From Trileptium ribeirensis (Eukaryota > Nematoda > Enoplea > Enoplida > Thoracostomopsidae): DNA of 64,000 nt. Below are positions 1 to 13,597 of this stretch, in pieces. The DNA is taken from NCBI GenBank assembly GCA_030248225.1, contig JASANE010028142.1, positions 1 through 64,000 of the forward strand. Reading direction: 5' to 3'. The position numbers and the translations under genes were made by a program. How positions within the stretch are numbered: the first letter of the stretch is position 1; each line of letters opens with the position of its first letter. A model generated the notes under the pieces. It was given only the letters and a program-made list of their open reading frames with translations. It was not told where the DNA came from and searched no databases.

Positions 1-2930
1 ATTTTATATTTTTCTGAAAAAGTTCATAAAATTCAGTTAAATATTTATTGTTTTAATGAGTTACTTAGAAAGAATACTAATACTGAAATAATAGTTAACG
101 GGTAACTGTGAAGTTCTACGTTGAACAAATTGTAATAAAGGAGTATTTTTGAACTTATCCACCTTGAAGCCATTTATTTTGAACCATTTAGTCGCACTAT
201 AATAATGGTGCAACAATCAGATTTAAAACGCTATAACTAAAGTTAATTCCTACTTTATGATGTGAAATATTAATTTTTTCTGTGTTAATTAAAAAAAATT
301 AAAAAGAATTACATGGACCACCTGACGACCATAACAGGCGCGGAAATTTCATTTAAATTATATACTATTATAGTATATAATACTATTATAGTTTTATTGG
401 CGAACTGGCTGCAGAACTTCCTTTTGCCGGATGCCTTATAACCGTTTTAGTATTGAAAATTATGCTTTATATTTTTAGACAAACGAAAGAAAAGGTTGGC
501 TGAACGAAATATTAATTGTACGCCTCATTCTGATTTGTTTGCCAAGACGGCTGAAGTTTGCCTTGATCGGCTGAATTATGTTATTATAAAAAATCATGTG
601 ACATCAATAGTTGAATTATCTTAAATATTCAAGTTCCTCACAGCCCATGCGGTTGTTCAAAAATCCCAGTGTTAATGATGTATTCCAGTGTAGTTTTTTC
701 GGCTAATCATGAGCATACGTTCACCCCGCTAATACCGTTATAGTATAGCGTGTATCCGCTATAGCTATCGCCCCCATTTTAAATCGACAGAACTATATAT
801 ATATATAATATATATATTTATATATATATAATTATATATATAAATATAACTATATATATTTTAAATCGACAGAACGCACTATATATAGTTACGCTTTTTA
901 TACAAAAAAATTCCTTACGTTATTTTGAAAATTGCAATATTTTTGAGCGCGAATTTTAAATTCGAATTTTTTTATCGAATATATATTTTTATTGAATATT
1001 TTTATTCTCACGAAACTTTTACAATACAATATAATAAAATTTCTTCGCAATTACAGAAGCAGTAAAGTGCTGTATTCAATATTATGTAAAAGAAACGAGG
1101 GGCTGTGTAAACATCGTAACTACTATGATGTGTGTAGTATATGGATGTTAATATGCTGTTTAGCTGCTTATAAAAATCTTGAAGTGAACTAAATATATTG
1201 TGGGCTTATATATTAAGTTCAGATACTAAAATTGAGCCATGTTATAGACTGCATTGGCAATTTGTATACATAAACCATAGGTGTCGAAGTTTTGACGGCG
1301 GTGAGGTAGATGCGGGGTAGGGGAAGACTTGTCACCTAACACGTGTGTTTTGCCAATTTTACCCCAATTTTTGGTGATTGTATCCTATTCATTTTAATAA
1401 AGTTTGGCGGGGAAGATGTTCATGGTGAAGTAAATATGCGCTTGGGAGTGGGTTGAGGTACCAGTCCCCAGGGTTAGACCCTACACCCTCCTTATCGACA
1501 CCTATAACATAAACTTCCTATATTTTGATGTGTTTAAACATAGGGTTACAGAATCAGCCCTCTCATACCATCGCGTGTAAATGGTTAGCTGTCGGCATAA
1601 CGGTATTACATCATGTATCATAAATAGCTAGTCAAAGGTTGCAAGATATAGAGCCTGGTGTTTTTGATCTAACTTGCACTGCTGCTAGTCTAGACACTGT
1701 ACATGTACACCGTTACAAATGTTTATAGCCTTGCGTGGGGTGCCGTAGGGCTAAAATATCTACACCCAAACAAACTGCAGCCACCTTAGGTCATAACTGA
1801 GCTACTGTACCACGGTATCCAGTAATATCACGACGCCAAAACCGGTTTGACTGGCGAGGATTATTCGGAATACTGTTTTGTACTTTCCTCGCTGTAACAA
1901 GAACATTGCAATTTTTGCCCATTATCGTGGTATATATCTTCTGAGCCGATACGTATTGCGTGGATACAGTTAATGGGGGTGTATGAGAAACAAAGCTATT
2001 GTTTTCTTTATAGGTATATTCTCACCGCCTTTAAGTATATAAAAGGTTTAGTCAGCCTTTTTGATCTCCGAGTAAAAAATTTCGCTTTACACTAACCATG
2101 CTATTTGTGTACTAAGCAAACCTTTCGTTCTTGAAATATACCAACAATATGACTGAAGGATTATTCCGTTGAGAACCTATATTTTTAATTGCTGAGTCTA
2201 GACGATTTAGTCCAAGTGAAACGATGAGCATCACGTCATGTATGATGCGCAATGTGCCACGCTCTTACAATGGGTTTAAGTTAAAGTTTGTTTAACATGT
2301 TTGCGTATGTGTAAGTGCATTTTGGGTTTTATAGCATCATGTTTCTATTTGCTTAGCAATAAACGCTGAGTTTGACTGCCTACTATCTTGTGAGCTGCTA
2401 CGCTTCTCTCTACTGACCTCCTATGACGATTGTTCCCGTACATTCTCCACTGTTTATTTCAAAACATGGCGCCCCTCATTTGGACGGATAATGAATGCTC
2501 CCGCAAGCTGATCTATGTCATTTTAAATCACACGCAGAGCATCCACTACGTGATATAAACATTTAGTATACTGTAGAAGTATTATTTTAAGATTTCTTAA
2601 AAGCGTGCACACTTATAGGGTATGCCCTGAGTCTCGTAGAAGTCCTGATTTCTCCCGGCGAGCAGCCCTATCTCCCTTAAGCTCTGCAACCCTGCTTATA
2701 CATAACTACCGGTCCCTAAAAATGATTGCTATCTGACCAGCTATCCGGTCGCGATTGTCCATCGACTTGAGCTAACTGTGTGAAGATCAAAGGAATTTAA
2801 GACTGTTTTTGTCGATAAATTTCCAGCCTTAGCTTCAAGAATTTTTAATCCTGTGAATTAAAATCAAGATGCAGAATAATACAACATACTAGTACTAATT
2901 ACGGAATAATACCAACGCTAGCTATTTATT
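1..2930. other. A+T-rich DNA without recognisable genes
   Basis: No open frame here looks like a protein I recognise and I see no RNA gene. The only distinct element is an AT-dinucleotide tract at about 781-860. The rest reads as old, unconstrained noncoding sequence. Confidence 0.6.
781..862. repeat. AT-rich microsatellite with flanking short repeat
   Basis: A run of alternating TATA/ATAT units. The phrase TTTAAATCGACAGAAC occurs at both edges of the tract (about 778 and 860), so the tract lies between two copies of a short direct repeat. Confidence 0.8.
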
Positions 2931-2984
2931 ATAGCAAATAGCTGAACGCACATACAGGCATATATTTGATAGGAGAAAATTATT

Positions 2985-3150
2985 TAAAGAACTGGAAAAT
3001 ACTAAAGCTTCATAAACAGCGAAATTTCACCTAAAATTATGGGATTGAGAGTTGATTGTTGACAATGAGAATGTTGTGTTGCTAATTGACATGCAAGAAG
3101 TTACTGAGTGGACGGAAAAACATCTATTACTTATGGGACACCATGTATAT
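2985..3150. repeat. Diverged direct repeat, copy 1
   Basis: This stretch aligns collinearly with 4540-4705 with many substitutions. Shared landmarks are GGAAAATACT, TTTCACCTAAAA, TATGGGATTGA and TTGATTGTTGA. In the frame starting at TTGATTGTT both copies stay open, and the residue differences are largely conservative (D/E, E/Q, V/I, M/I). That hints the ancestor was coding, although both copies have a TGA just upstream in that frame. Confidence 0.55.
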
Positions 3151-4539
3151 ATGTGTATGTATTTATTTTTGATGGGTCTTTAATATTTTGACGATGTTAT
3201 GTGTCCGGGAACAAAAGTTTGATTGGCCATTAATCATTTTGCCTAATAAGTAACTGGTTACCTTATGAAGAACCCTGTCATTCCTACTATTTATAACGAG
3301 AAGAGTGCAGTTGCATTTGTTCCTTTACGTCCTCAATATTAATTTACATTTCGACTATCGAAAATAATTATTGGTCGTTGCCGTGTATCGTGCCCCGAAC
3401 TATCGGTGAAAGTCACGTTTACTAACCGCTGAGGCATCTCTGAGCTAGTCGAATGTTGGATTGTGCTCGGATTCTTAAGGCTCCTGGTAAAAATAGCAAA
3501 CAACGGCGGTGCTATCGCGCAGTATATATGTGGAATTAAGTTAGCACAATACTTTGAAACATAATTAGTTGTTGTAGACCAGCTGCAATACAAGAGACTA
3601 ATAATATACATCTCGCACGTCTGTGCTGCTATTTAGAAAATAATATTAGTATATATAATTAAGACAGTTACGCATGTCGATCCAATTGTATTTGAAATAT
3701 TCGAGGATGAAGACACGATTAAAAAAGTCTTTCCATGTATTATTAAGTTGATTATGAAGCAATCGATCTAAATATTTTGTCCAATATAGTCCATTGCAGG
3801 GTAGCATGTTAAACTACTTGTTCCTATTTACACAAAAAAACAACAACTTTTCATCTTTATAGAAGCATATTACACTGAGGCATATTGTTTAGTTTCTCGA
3901 ACTTGTGATGTCGGAGATTTTAACCGAAAAATTAATGCCATCGAAGTTGAGTTTTCCAACATTTTCTTCAAACTTTAACTTATCGTTAATAGGTATGGGA
4001 TACAGACATGAATGATAGCCCGTGAAAGCATCCGCTGTTATTGTTTTGAATAATGAACAATTAGCTTGTTTTTGAAAGAGGCTGGTATAAAACTCTTCGA
4101 AGTCTAACGGACCGATTTATGTGAAGATAGAGATGATTCACATTTGTAACAATCCATTCTAAACATAGCTGAAGGATTGTACGGTTGTTCTTTAAAATTT
4201 CGTTAATGGATATCCTTGTTTGATTGCTCGCACTTCTAAAATTGGGGATTCGCTGTAGTTTCCCTGAGTTTGGGCTGTCTGTCTATAAGTTGAAAAATAT
4301 CTGATACTGATTGGTTGAAATTCGAAATATAGCTAATATTGTACAATATTCGGAGGCGATTGGTTGAAATGTTGTCTGCTTCCAGAGTCTGATTATACTG
4401 TGCACTCACGAGCCATCAGCTATTGTTGTGGGTTTGGAATGCAAGTTTATGAACAAGTTACTCGCTTCGAAGGGTAAACATGCACATACGAATAGGTAAA
4501 CATATAGGCAATACATGTATAACATTAATAAAAGAAGAT

Positions 4540-4795
4540 TTGTCAAGGAACAGGAAAATACTGAAATTTCATAAATCATGAAGTTTCACCTAAAACTATG
4601 GGATTGACAGTTGATTGTTGAGAATCAGAATATTGCATTGCCAATTGGCATTCAAGATTTTGAAAAAGTTAGCGAGTTTACGGGTAGACATGCATTACCT
4701 ATGGAACACCGTGTAGACAGTTGTGCCGTTGTAGTTTGCCTGAGTGTGGGCTGTCTATCTAAAAGGTACATCTATTTACTTGGAACGGGTTAAAG
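4540..4795. repeat. Diverged direct repeat, copy 2
   Basis: This is the partner of 2985-3150. The open frame from about 4608 to 4793 encodes roughly 60 residues of unknown family. A second short piece of similarity (CCTGAGT.TGGGCTGTCT) links 4725-4760 to about 4262-4285, so this area has been duplicated more than once. I do not assign a gene. Confidence 0.5.
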
Positions 4796-4859
4796 TATAA
4801 CTGTAATATTGTATATGCGTATAATTAAGCTAGCTGTTGGCAGTCAAAAGTTATTAATC

Positions 4860-7800
4860 GACTTTAACTTAAACTTATGAAACAAAACGCGGAGCACTGT
4901 CATTTATAACGATCGCTGAATCATACGGTCTTGTCTGACTACTAGGGATAATCTACATAGTGAACGCTGACTGTTTAACAAATCAGCACAGTCACGGCAG
5001 ACGGCAGCATATGTCCGTTAAGTTAGCTGCGCTGTTGCGTGGACATGCTTACAGTAGCTGCTCACTATTGGGACACAGCTACGTCACGGTGCACACAACT
5101 TATCTTAAACGACTCATAAGTTCTTGCTACCCATAAGATAACCCTTTTACCAGCTGAATAAAGGGATGTTACCCTTCAGAGGTCAAAAGCGCCATTATAA
5201 CTGATTTATAGGCGAAAAAACCTCTTGGTCACGCGCAACGTATTTCCCTCTGGCTAGGGTGCTCCACACCAGCCGCATCGTGGGCACCGAAGGCTACCGT
5301 CCCTTTCTGAGGATAATGGAGATGATTCGTCCTGCGAGGCGTTTGATTCCTTCGCGCGCTGCGGTGATCCGCTTCAGTCAGGTGGTTTGACCCACCTTGA
5401 ATACGCCACAGGCGCCGATGGCGCAGGAGACAGAAGTGCTGCTACCCACAATCTCACCATCCTCGCCTGGGAAGACCGAATGCAAATGGAATTTTTTGGG
5501 ATTTGTTCGGAAATATCGATTTGATTATCTGAAAGTAGGCGCATTACATTTGTTGGAAAATTAACATAATTCACTTGCGATATATTTACAGACAGCTGAG
5601 GAAAAAATTTGGCAATTTACATTTTTTATAGAGCAAAAATTATCCGCGGCGAAACCTCTGACCCGTATATACTCCTTGAATTAATTTTTATAATGAAAAT
5701 GAATCCAATTTTTCTAACAAAAAGTGCGTAAGGCTGCATTGTCTGAAATATATGGGAACAAAACCGTGAACCAATACGTTTTTGTACAAGTGGAAGAAAC
5801 AAGTACTAAAGAGATCCAAAGAATTTGAATTTAGTCCTGTAATGAAGGCTTGTTCGGTCTCATGTTGGCAATAATGAGAAGGTAGCTACGGCTTTTCTAC
5901 CCCTATATATGAAAACAACGTGAATCCTAACAGGATTGACATATTTTGACATGAAGAATAGCTCATTTATCCGTTTAATAACGTTTAAACTTTGAAAATA
6001 AGGTTTAATAAAATCAATATTTTAATATGTTGAACAAGGAATCTAAGTCACACAAACAGACCGACAAGACAAACATTTTATCGCTCACCGGCCGATATCG
6101 ATTAGACCAGCTTATGTTAGCTTATTCGACTTAGTTTATCGTAATTAAATACTGTAACTAGGCAACACGGCAACTAGGAATAATTAAATAATGCCAGATC
6201 CGCTACCTACCGTAGTTCATAATAGTTGCTCATTTATACCTTCCTGAAATTATAGATGCCTTAATTAGTTAGCTAGGGGCAAAGTATATCGTAATTGATT
6301 GCAGTTTTGCGATATCTCTCAAATATATATATTAGCCATCCACCAGGCTACAAGGGCAAATCGCGGTCCAAAGCCGTCCCCAATTCCCTAAAATTCCTTA
6401 AAACCCAGGGTTTTTCACTAAATTACTTATTCTACCTCTTCCTCTCTTTTACGTCCTTTTTCTTTGTTTTTTTTTCTTTCCATCTGATTTGTATAAATTT
6501 CAACAATTATGCAATTAGCTAACATACTGTTAGTGGAAGCTGTTGTTGTAATTTCAGTCTGGGTTTTACGATCGTAAAGAGCGGCAGCTTCATGGAGTTT
6601 TCTTGAGCTTAATGTTCTTCCGGGTAGTAATACTAGCGTGCTTCACGATTTTACCCCGAATTGTGGTCGAAGAAATAGGGTAAAGAATTACGCGCGGTAG
6701 CGAAACTGGTACAGCTTACAAGAGTGGTGTTTATGATTTCGCGTTTCTCTCCGTGATTAAAGAATTAATCTGAGAATTGCTCAGAGACTTCACCAATAGA
6801 TATTGTAAACCGCAATTAGCCATAATCTTGGTAATAACAGTTCCCAAATAAAACAATAGAGTTAAATAATTGGTACTAGTTTTATCGTACTAGCTGGACA
6901 TTAGTAATAATTAAAAATTGCTAAAGCGTTGAGGACGAAAATATCTGGGAGAGTTGATTAAGGCTTTCAGTGGGTAGTAGTATCACTTGTTAAGTGCGGC
7001 AGTTGTCCGAGGCGGCTTAGCAAGTGGTGTTATTTTTGGGAAGACCGCATGAGTCAAAGACGTGGAATAGATTACCCCATCAAGCCACTCTTTCTCAATT
7101 ACCAACTCGATCAGCTGTCCGTGTCGGAGCTGGATTTCTTTTGTGGCTGTGTAGTTCCGTGCTTACGCGACGCTCCGACCCCCAGTGTTTACTATAACAC
7201 ACACGACATTTATAATTTACTTATAGTTCAGGCCACCGAATAACTTTTAGCATTAACAACTGGGGCGCGCGAGCTCGTGGTCTGGCGTACCAGGGAAGTG
7301 GTGATACAAATACTATAGTGTTTCTTGTCCTCAACGCAATCCAGCGCGAATAACAGCTCATCATCTACCAATTTAACAGTTCACAATTGTAAAAGCGATG
7401 AACACGAATAAATCTCGATTTTTCCTTATGTACGCGTACACGATTTGCGATGCAACAACATGTACGCGATCACGATATTACGATTTAGCATAGGATTATG
7501 CTAACCGCGTACAAGTGAAAATTTGTACATTTTTGTCGCATGCTATAACATAACAGTAGACGGCGAACATTGCTGTCTGATTCAGAATTTCATTTGATAA
7601 ACGCGGACAAACTTACGCGGGCGCAAATGCATTTCGTACATCGCAGAGTTCATGTTCGTATTCACAAAAAATAAGAACACCTAACGCAAAAACGTGCAGG
7701 CTAAATTCTGCGCGAATCCATTTGTGATTTTGACAAAAGAACAACCTGAAGTGGATTCACGCACAACAAATAAACTAAGGTCTAGGCAATTATGCTAGGG

Positions 7801-7880
7801 ACCCTGATGGAAGACGGCGGGATGTAAAATATAGCCTGTTAATAGATGTGTAATATCGACGTGACGCTGCTGCATTACGC
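4860..7880. other. Intergenic; GC-rich patch and pyrimidine tract
   Basis: No gene recognised. A compositionally distinct GC-rich patch lies at about 5220-5480 and resembles other GC-rich dispersed repeats in this window in base composition, but no diagnostic domain was seen. A C/T-rich tract occupies about 6425-6485. Short open frames at 6295-6522 and 7049-7243 have no recognisable features. Confidence 0.4.
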
Positions 7881-8700
7881 ACTTCCCAGACGTAATGCCC
7901 ATACGACCCCGGCTATCGTGACTTCAAGGGCGGACCTGACGGTTTTCAATTACTCGAATGTCTTTTCCCGCGCGAGTCAGGCCCAAGAAATGACGGAGCT
8001 TAGCAAGCCGCAGGAGCGCTTCACAGGATGTGTTCTGATCCTGCCGGACGGGTTGCGCACGTAGTCTACGAAGTACTACCTTTGAGGTCCCCAGGGAGGT
8101 CGGCTCCGTAACCTGCTCACAGGCCAAAGAGACCGTACCACTATTCCCTATCCACGTCAAACCCGGGAAGTGTCTAATTTCAAGTATTTGGGCTCAATCG
8201 ACATTGATTCTAACTTCCTCGAAACGGTTGATTCATTTTACTTTAGCCAGTGGCCCCCACTAGGGTCCGACAAATCTCTAGACGTTTAACGTCGGATCCG
8301 CGCGTATCTAAATTTCCTATGTCGGGCGCTCAGCGTGAGTTTACAATCTTTGTGTGTGTGAGTCGCACCAGTCGTACCTATACAACAACAATGATTGACA
8401 ACATGATTTGTAATCGGCGAGTCACGCTGGGGTTTGCTTCTTCGATGCACGTGTCAAACCTGAACGTGGGTCGTCGATTTGGGGTGACGGATTTCAAACC
8501 CCTTCAATTCCTATCGCTACTACGGGTCAACAAAACACTTGCACAATTCGAGTTTTCAGTGAGCATTTATTGATGAGTTGCACAAGAACTTATGGGTACA
8601 CGGACAGATACATATTGTACGGGCAAATACAATAAGCGTTATGTCACAACTATGGCACGCGAGTACAAAATGAGCAGAGCTTCAATTGGGGAGGGTTGCG
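7880..8700 (+). pseudogene. RTE-like LINE reverse-transcriptase relic
   Basis: Degenerate remains of the C-terminal half of a LINE endonuclease/reverse-transcriptase polyprotein. Around 7965-8060 the translation contains SQAQEMTELSKPQER, which resembles the helix after the FADD box in RTE-type enzymes (consensus style SH..QAQEMT..L). At about 8170-8205 the frame reads EVSNFKYLGSIDI, the highly characteristic FxYLGSxI block. At 8400-8480 the translation HVSNLNVGRR resembles the C-terminal HRVSNAxVRRR block. The pieces fall in different frames with stops between them, so the copy is dead. RTE rather than another LINE clade is a judgement from memory. Confidence 0.6.
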
Positions 8701-10440
8701 GAGTCATCGCCTTTTTCATTGAACTCTCACAGCTAGGTCAAAACACGGCGTGTACTGTGAAGCCTTATCTTATGACAGCTGCGCTTACCTTACCCATGAA
8801 AATAGTGGGTCCATCAAAAATCAGTACCGATAGGTGCTACGGTTAGTTATCGATAAAATAAAGGCGCCATCGAACTAACTATTTGCTCGGTACTATGTTT
8901 ACTAACAGGAAGGGTACTCCGACACAACGATAGGTTCGGGCAAGCGAAAGGCGGAAACGAGGCGGGGTATACGGGATTGAGCGTGCAACGGGACGTTTGC
9001 GAGACTTCATCTTGCTCATTCGAATCACAAAACTATGGTACATAATGATCGGTTGCTTATATTCGCAGTTAGTAGCGATGCGGTTAGCCTATGACAACAT
9101 AACACAACAATGGATACAACAATGCCTAAAGATACCGTGACAAGATTATGAAATATTCCTCGGTACGACTCCTGAATTTTTTTCTAAGGGTGCGACTACA
9201 GTATGAGATTTATTTTTGTCCTACTCGCATACATACATACGTGCATACGTACTTAAAATGACCATGTAAAGCTTTGTTATGAAGCGTCCATACAGCTTAA
9301 ATAATTTTGGCTCTTATTCTCCATTAAATTTCTCCACAAACGCAGTGGAAGCGAGACCTTAGTTGTACCCAATCTTTGATCTGGGTTACTACAAAAACAG
9401 ACGTTTCAAATACACCAACGAGTTATAACAGCAGAGAAAGGAACGATTGCGTGGGCTTGTCTTTCGAACAGCGTACGGGTCCCGGTAGACTGACGTTGGG
9501 ATCGACATTCGAGCCTTTCCCGATCTAGGTTTATTGCCAAAAATCAATGCGAGCGTGGTCCTTGACTCATCATATAATCCAAACATTTGTTCTGGGTGGG
9601 ATTAATTATTGCCGGACAGTGATAGTGCGAGATCACTATACAAATTTGTGTCAACTTTGAAATGTACAGGCAAAATTAAAACCATGTCGCGGTGCGTGTA
9701 AATTTTCATTAAACGAGTATTATTGGCGGCGATGACTCGCAGGTCATCGACACGGTTCTAAAGGTACGAAAACTTGAGCTAATCTGGCTTGAAAAACTCT
9801 CAAAAATACGTCCTATTTAGTACTAGGGTTTAACTGTTATTTCGAGCAATTTCTGCTCGACGAAGCGAGGCGGTAAACGGTGGTCCCGGTTGTCAAGACA
9901 ACCGTAGCCAATTTTCTAACTTAATCCTAGTCGATGTGCTTCCTAAGTTCGTTCGGTTCGCAATTTTCAAGCTAAATTTTGAGCACAATTCGATTGGGTC
10001 TGAGGGAGACTTTTGACCTCAAATAAATCCTAGATCTGGTGGTGTTTCTCCGTGCAACTTTGCACAGGTGCTGGGCTTGACACTACGTATCGATTTTCTA
10101 GGACCGGGTCAACGGTCCTCACAAAAATGGTCGCTCGGGCCGAGACCCGATAGACACGAGGTCTGCATTTAGCGACTTCGATAATCTTGAAATTTAAAAT
10201 GTTTTCATTGGTAACGTAACTTATCAACGCTGGGGAAATTAATATTTCCCTTTCCTCAGCTAAAAGACGTGTAGAAACAAGACCGAAACAGACTTGCGAA
10301 AACAATCTAATTTGTGAAGTTTGAACTGCCATCTGAAATACGATCGTGCGGTTCGAGTCTGAACCGCCTGTAATTTTTGAACGGGCCACGACTTTACCGG
10401 GCTCAATAGCTTAAACGAAAGGCCTAAAGGGCCGCTATAC
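8700..10440. other. Anonymous old sequence
   Basis: Less A+T-rich than its surroundings and probably decayed transposon. The minus-strand open frames at 9389-9586 and 10030-10389 show no motif I recognise. Confidence 0.4.
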
Positions 10441-11065
10441 ATGCGAGAAAAATCATTAAAATTCCTGGGATAGATGTCACGTTATTAGCGTGCGAAGTTC
10501 GGGCAAGGACGGATCCCTATCGGGCCGTCGGGCTTGTGATTCCAACGTAATAAAGTTAAATTTCGTAATGATATCTAAAAGTAGGCATACTTACGAAGAA
10601 ACTGCGGGAGTTTCACCAAGATTCCTGGAGGGAATCCTGAAATATTTTAGTTTTAACCATTTAATCACATTTCGACAGGGTCAGGCCATTTCCAGGCCAT
10701 CGGGTTTGGGGTTCCGACTCGGAACTGACATGTTTTAGAATCCTATTCGTCAATAGACAGTACCATAAAGAAACTGCCAAAGTTTCAGTGAAATTCCTGG
10801 AGATTATCTTGAAATATTTTAGTTTTAGTCTTGATTTAACATTTTGGTGGGGTTAGGCCTCGTCAAGGCCATCGGGTTTAGGGTTCCGAGGGAAAATCGA
10901 CAGGTTTTATTAGTACATTCATTAACCGAGAGCATTACAAAGAAACTGACAGTCCTAACAAAATTCCCGGAGTAGATTTTGAAATAACTGACTTTTCCTA
11001 TTTTAGGCGAGGCAGGCCCCTTCAAGACCGTCGGGTTTATAATTCTGACATAATATTTGAACGTC
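10440..11065. repeat. Degenerate tandem repeat, about 170-180 bp unit
   Basis: Three to four diverged copies share AAAGAAACTG, AATTCCTGG, GAAATATTTTAG, and CATCGGGTTT followed by GGGTTCCG. The clearest copies start near 10595, 10765 and 10935. Divergence between neighbouring units is high, indicating an old array. Confidence 0.65.
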
Positions 11066-11845
11066 TTAAGTGCTAAATCGATGACTCGTACCCTTCTCAA
11101 GATCCGGGTAAAATTCGAATCAAAACTGTGGTGTAATTCCTAAGATATAACAATTTACGACTTAGGCGAGACTTCTCATTCGCGGGACGTTGCACTAGCG
11201 GGTCGGAGGAGTATTCGTAGGCGGACGATACCTCCAGTGCTATAATCTCACTACCAAAATTTAACTGTGATCCAGCGATAACTTAGGATCTCTCCCGTAA
11301 ACAATTTCGACCTAAGCTATTCTCACTAAACAGCAGAAACAACGGGCCACCTTGTGCCCAACGAAAACGAGAAAACCAAGAAAATCTTGAACAAAAACTT
11401 TGAGAAGCGCTTGGCAAAAGCTGGTACTACATGACTTCGGATGATTCGGAGTTCAATCAACCGTTTCCATTCCAAACAGGGTTTGTTTAACCTCGGTCAG
11501 CTCAATACTCAATCTTTTCGATCCTAACTCAGCTCAGGGAGTCATGTAAAATCATTCGTGACGCGAGTGTCGCGTTTGTTTGTACCCTAACTCATTGACC
11601 GAGGGAGGTCCAGTTCGACTCCGACTTCTTGATTAAAACAGGCTAATTGCCAGGCATGGCGACGGGTCGGCGGAACGGGCTAGGGCGGGCTGAAATATCG
11701 TGTAAACATCAGTATGGACAGGGGAGGCTGTAGCTGTACGATAACACTCATCGGAACGGCATTCGGTCCTATGATCTAACTATCTAATGTCGGGCGTCTC
11801 CTAACCGAATACAAACTAGGCTCGCTTGCGCCACTACACCTGCCT
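11065..11845. other. Anonymous sequence
   Basis: No coding or RNA feature recognised. ACAGTATGGACAGG-like sequence near 11710 and CCTGTCCATACTTAC near 11841 are inverted copies about 130 bp apart. Confidence 0.35.
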
Positions 11846-11858
11846 GTCCATACTTACA

Positions 11859-12060
11859 TAGTCGGATCCTTTCGTCGGCGTCCATCGCCCATCCATCCGC
11901 AGGCGCCACCAAAGCGCAGAAAGCCATAAGTAAACTAATAAAAGCACAATCAAAATGAAGCGATGATGAGCGCCAGAGTCGGTCTGCAAAACGACCGAAC
12001 TCTGCGCTGTCGAAGTCGGACTGAACACTGACGAAGTTGTGCGGTTCTGCTTTTATATGA
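11859..12060 (-). promoter_or_regulatory. Candidate minus-strand promoter and first exon
   Basis: Read on the minus strand, TATATAAAAGCAG (near 12056) is followed roughly 25-30 nt later by TCAGTGT, an initiator-like sequence, then by an ATG (ATGGCTTTC, about 11927) in an open frame of about 23 codons. This frame ends at a strong splice donor, TAT followed by GTAAGTATGG (near 11859). The order TATA, initiator, ATG, donor is what a TATA-type promoter with a short coding first exon would look like. It could equally be the leader of an old LTR or DNA transposon. No downstream exon was identified. Confidence 0.3.
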
Positions 12061-12067
12061 AAATTTC

Positions 12068-12093
12068 AAAATTTCAAATTTTTGAAATTTTGT
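12068..12093. repeat. Perfect hairpin, 12-bp stem, 2-nt loop
   Basis: CAAAATTTCAAA is followed by TT and then its exact reverse complement TTTGAAATTTTG. It lies just upstream (minus-strand sense) of the TATA-like element at about 12056. Confidence 0.85.
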
Positions 12094-13597
12094 CGGTTAA
12101 AGTGCTTGCTCAGCACTTTTGGTCCGATTTCTGACCGAATATGATCTAACTGAGCAAATAGTCTTATCGGCCACATTCCAATCATATTTTTAGAAAATTT
12201 GGTGGCCGAATCTTACTTAATTCATTTGCTTTTTGCTTTCTAATTTTAATTTTATATTATAAATTTACCCACTAAATTTAATGAACTACCAGCTAACTGG
12301 TTGACCACTAGGAATTAAACAATCCAAACATCAAATAAACTCGATATAAAGCCGATATGTATAATGTTCATAGATTAGAAGCTCAGGTCACTCGTCCGAG
12401 TAGTGGCAGCATTATACGTTGATGGCGGCATTAACTTCAAAAGTACACAGCTTACTGGGGTCAAGCTTGTTTAAATATTAAATTTATATCAACTCTTCAT
12501 CAACCTTTATATAAAACTCTTTTACATTAGTTCAAAATTTCCAGAAAGTTCCAGCAGCACTAAACAGTATTTGTGTTAAGCTATATACGAAACGTCTGTA
12601 CGATGCGAACATCCCCTCGCTCCAAGTTTACAATCTGCTATCAAAATGGTTCAGCTTGATAAAGCCATCTTTATTTGTATTAGAGCTTAAGACTCAGTTA
12701 ATATACGGTGGCCACCTTGATACAGCACTCCAAAACCAATATAAAGTTTATGCCGATCGTTGATTAGACTGTGAATAAAGTTTATTGTATTGTTGTGCTG
12801 GGTCCCTATAAACTTCTACCATTTATATAAAGTTTATATCAATCACTGATAAGAACTTCAGCCTCATACAGACTGCATATAAAGTGCATATAAGCTTCCA
12901 TCAGCTAACAAAGACAAACGCGGGACAACAACGAGAGAAGTCTTAGAACTTAGTTTAATACTTTATTTAATATCAAACACGTAAAACGGTGACGCGGCTT
13001 ATGTAAACAAAGAAAGAAAAGCGAAGGCAAAGGGATAAAAAGAGGATGGGGTCCCTGTGCAAAGGCCGGAGGGCCAAACCACACCCGGATTCGGACTCAG
13101 AATGTCCGTCCGGTTAAAATGATATGTAACAGGACCGTATTCGGTCGACAGGGGGAAAATAGACTCTTGGGGAGGGTCCATGCCAAAATTTTCAAAAAGC
13201 GGGGTGTTGGAACGGCTCTCCTGGGTTCTGGGTACACTTTTCTGGGGTGTTTTATATACTTTTGGGTTAGTCTCGACAAGGGGAATAAAATGAGGGGTGA
13301 CACGCCTGTCGGGGCGTTATTTCTGAAATCTTCATATGGGGTGCCAAAAAGTGGGCGCAGTGGGACCGGTCCGGGCTTAAATTAAAGCCTCGGGGGATTC
13401 TAATGATACCACGTATATAGTTTTATATTAAATATTCGTTGAATTATTTGACTAATTGTATTCTACCGGCTTACTTATATACTAATTTGTCCCTAAGCCC
13501 GTGGATCCGGGTCGAACCTCCACGAAACCGGTCTCATTAGAAAGACCGTAAAATTTCCTACCAGAAATGTTGAGTACCAAATTTCGGAATTCCCAAC
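12094..13597. other. Anonymous; dispersed ATATAAAGTTTAT units
   Basis: Three diverged units around 12344, 12737 and 12832 share ATATAAAG followed by a GATTAGA or GATAAGA motif, suggesting an old tandem or dispersed repeat. The GC-richer stretch 13010-13380 contains overlapping open frames on both strands but nothing recognisable. Confidence 0.4.
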
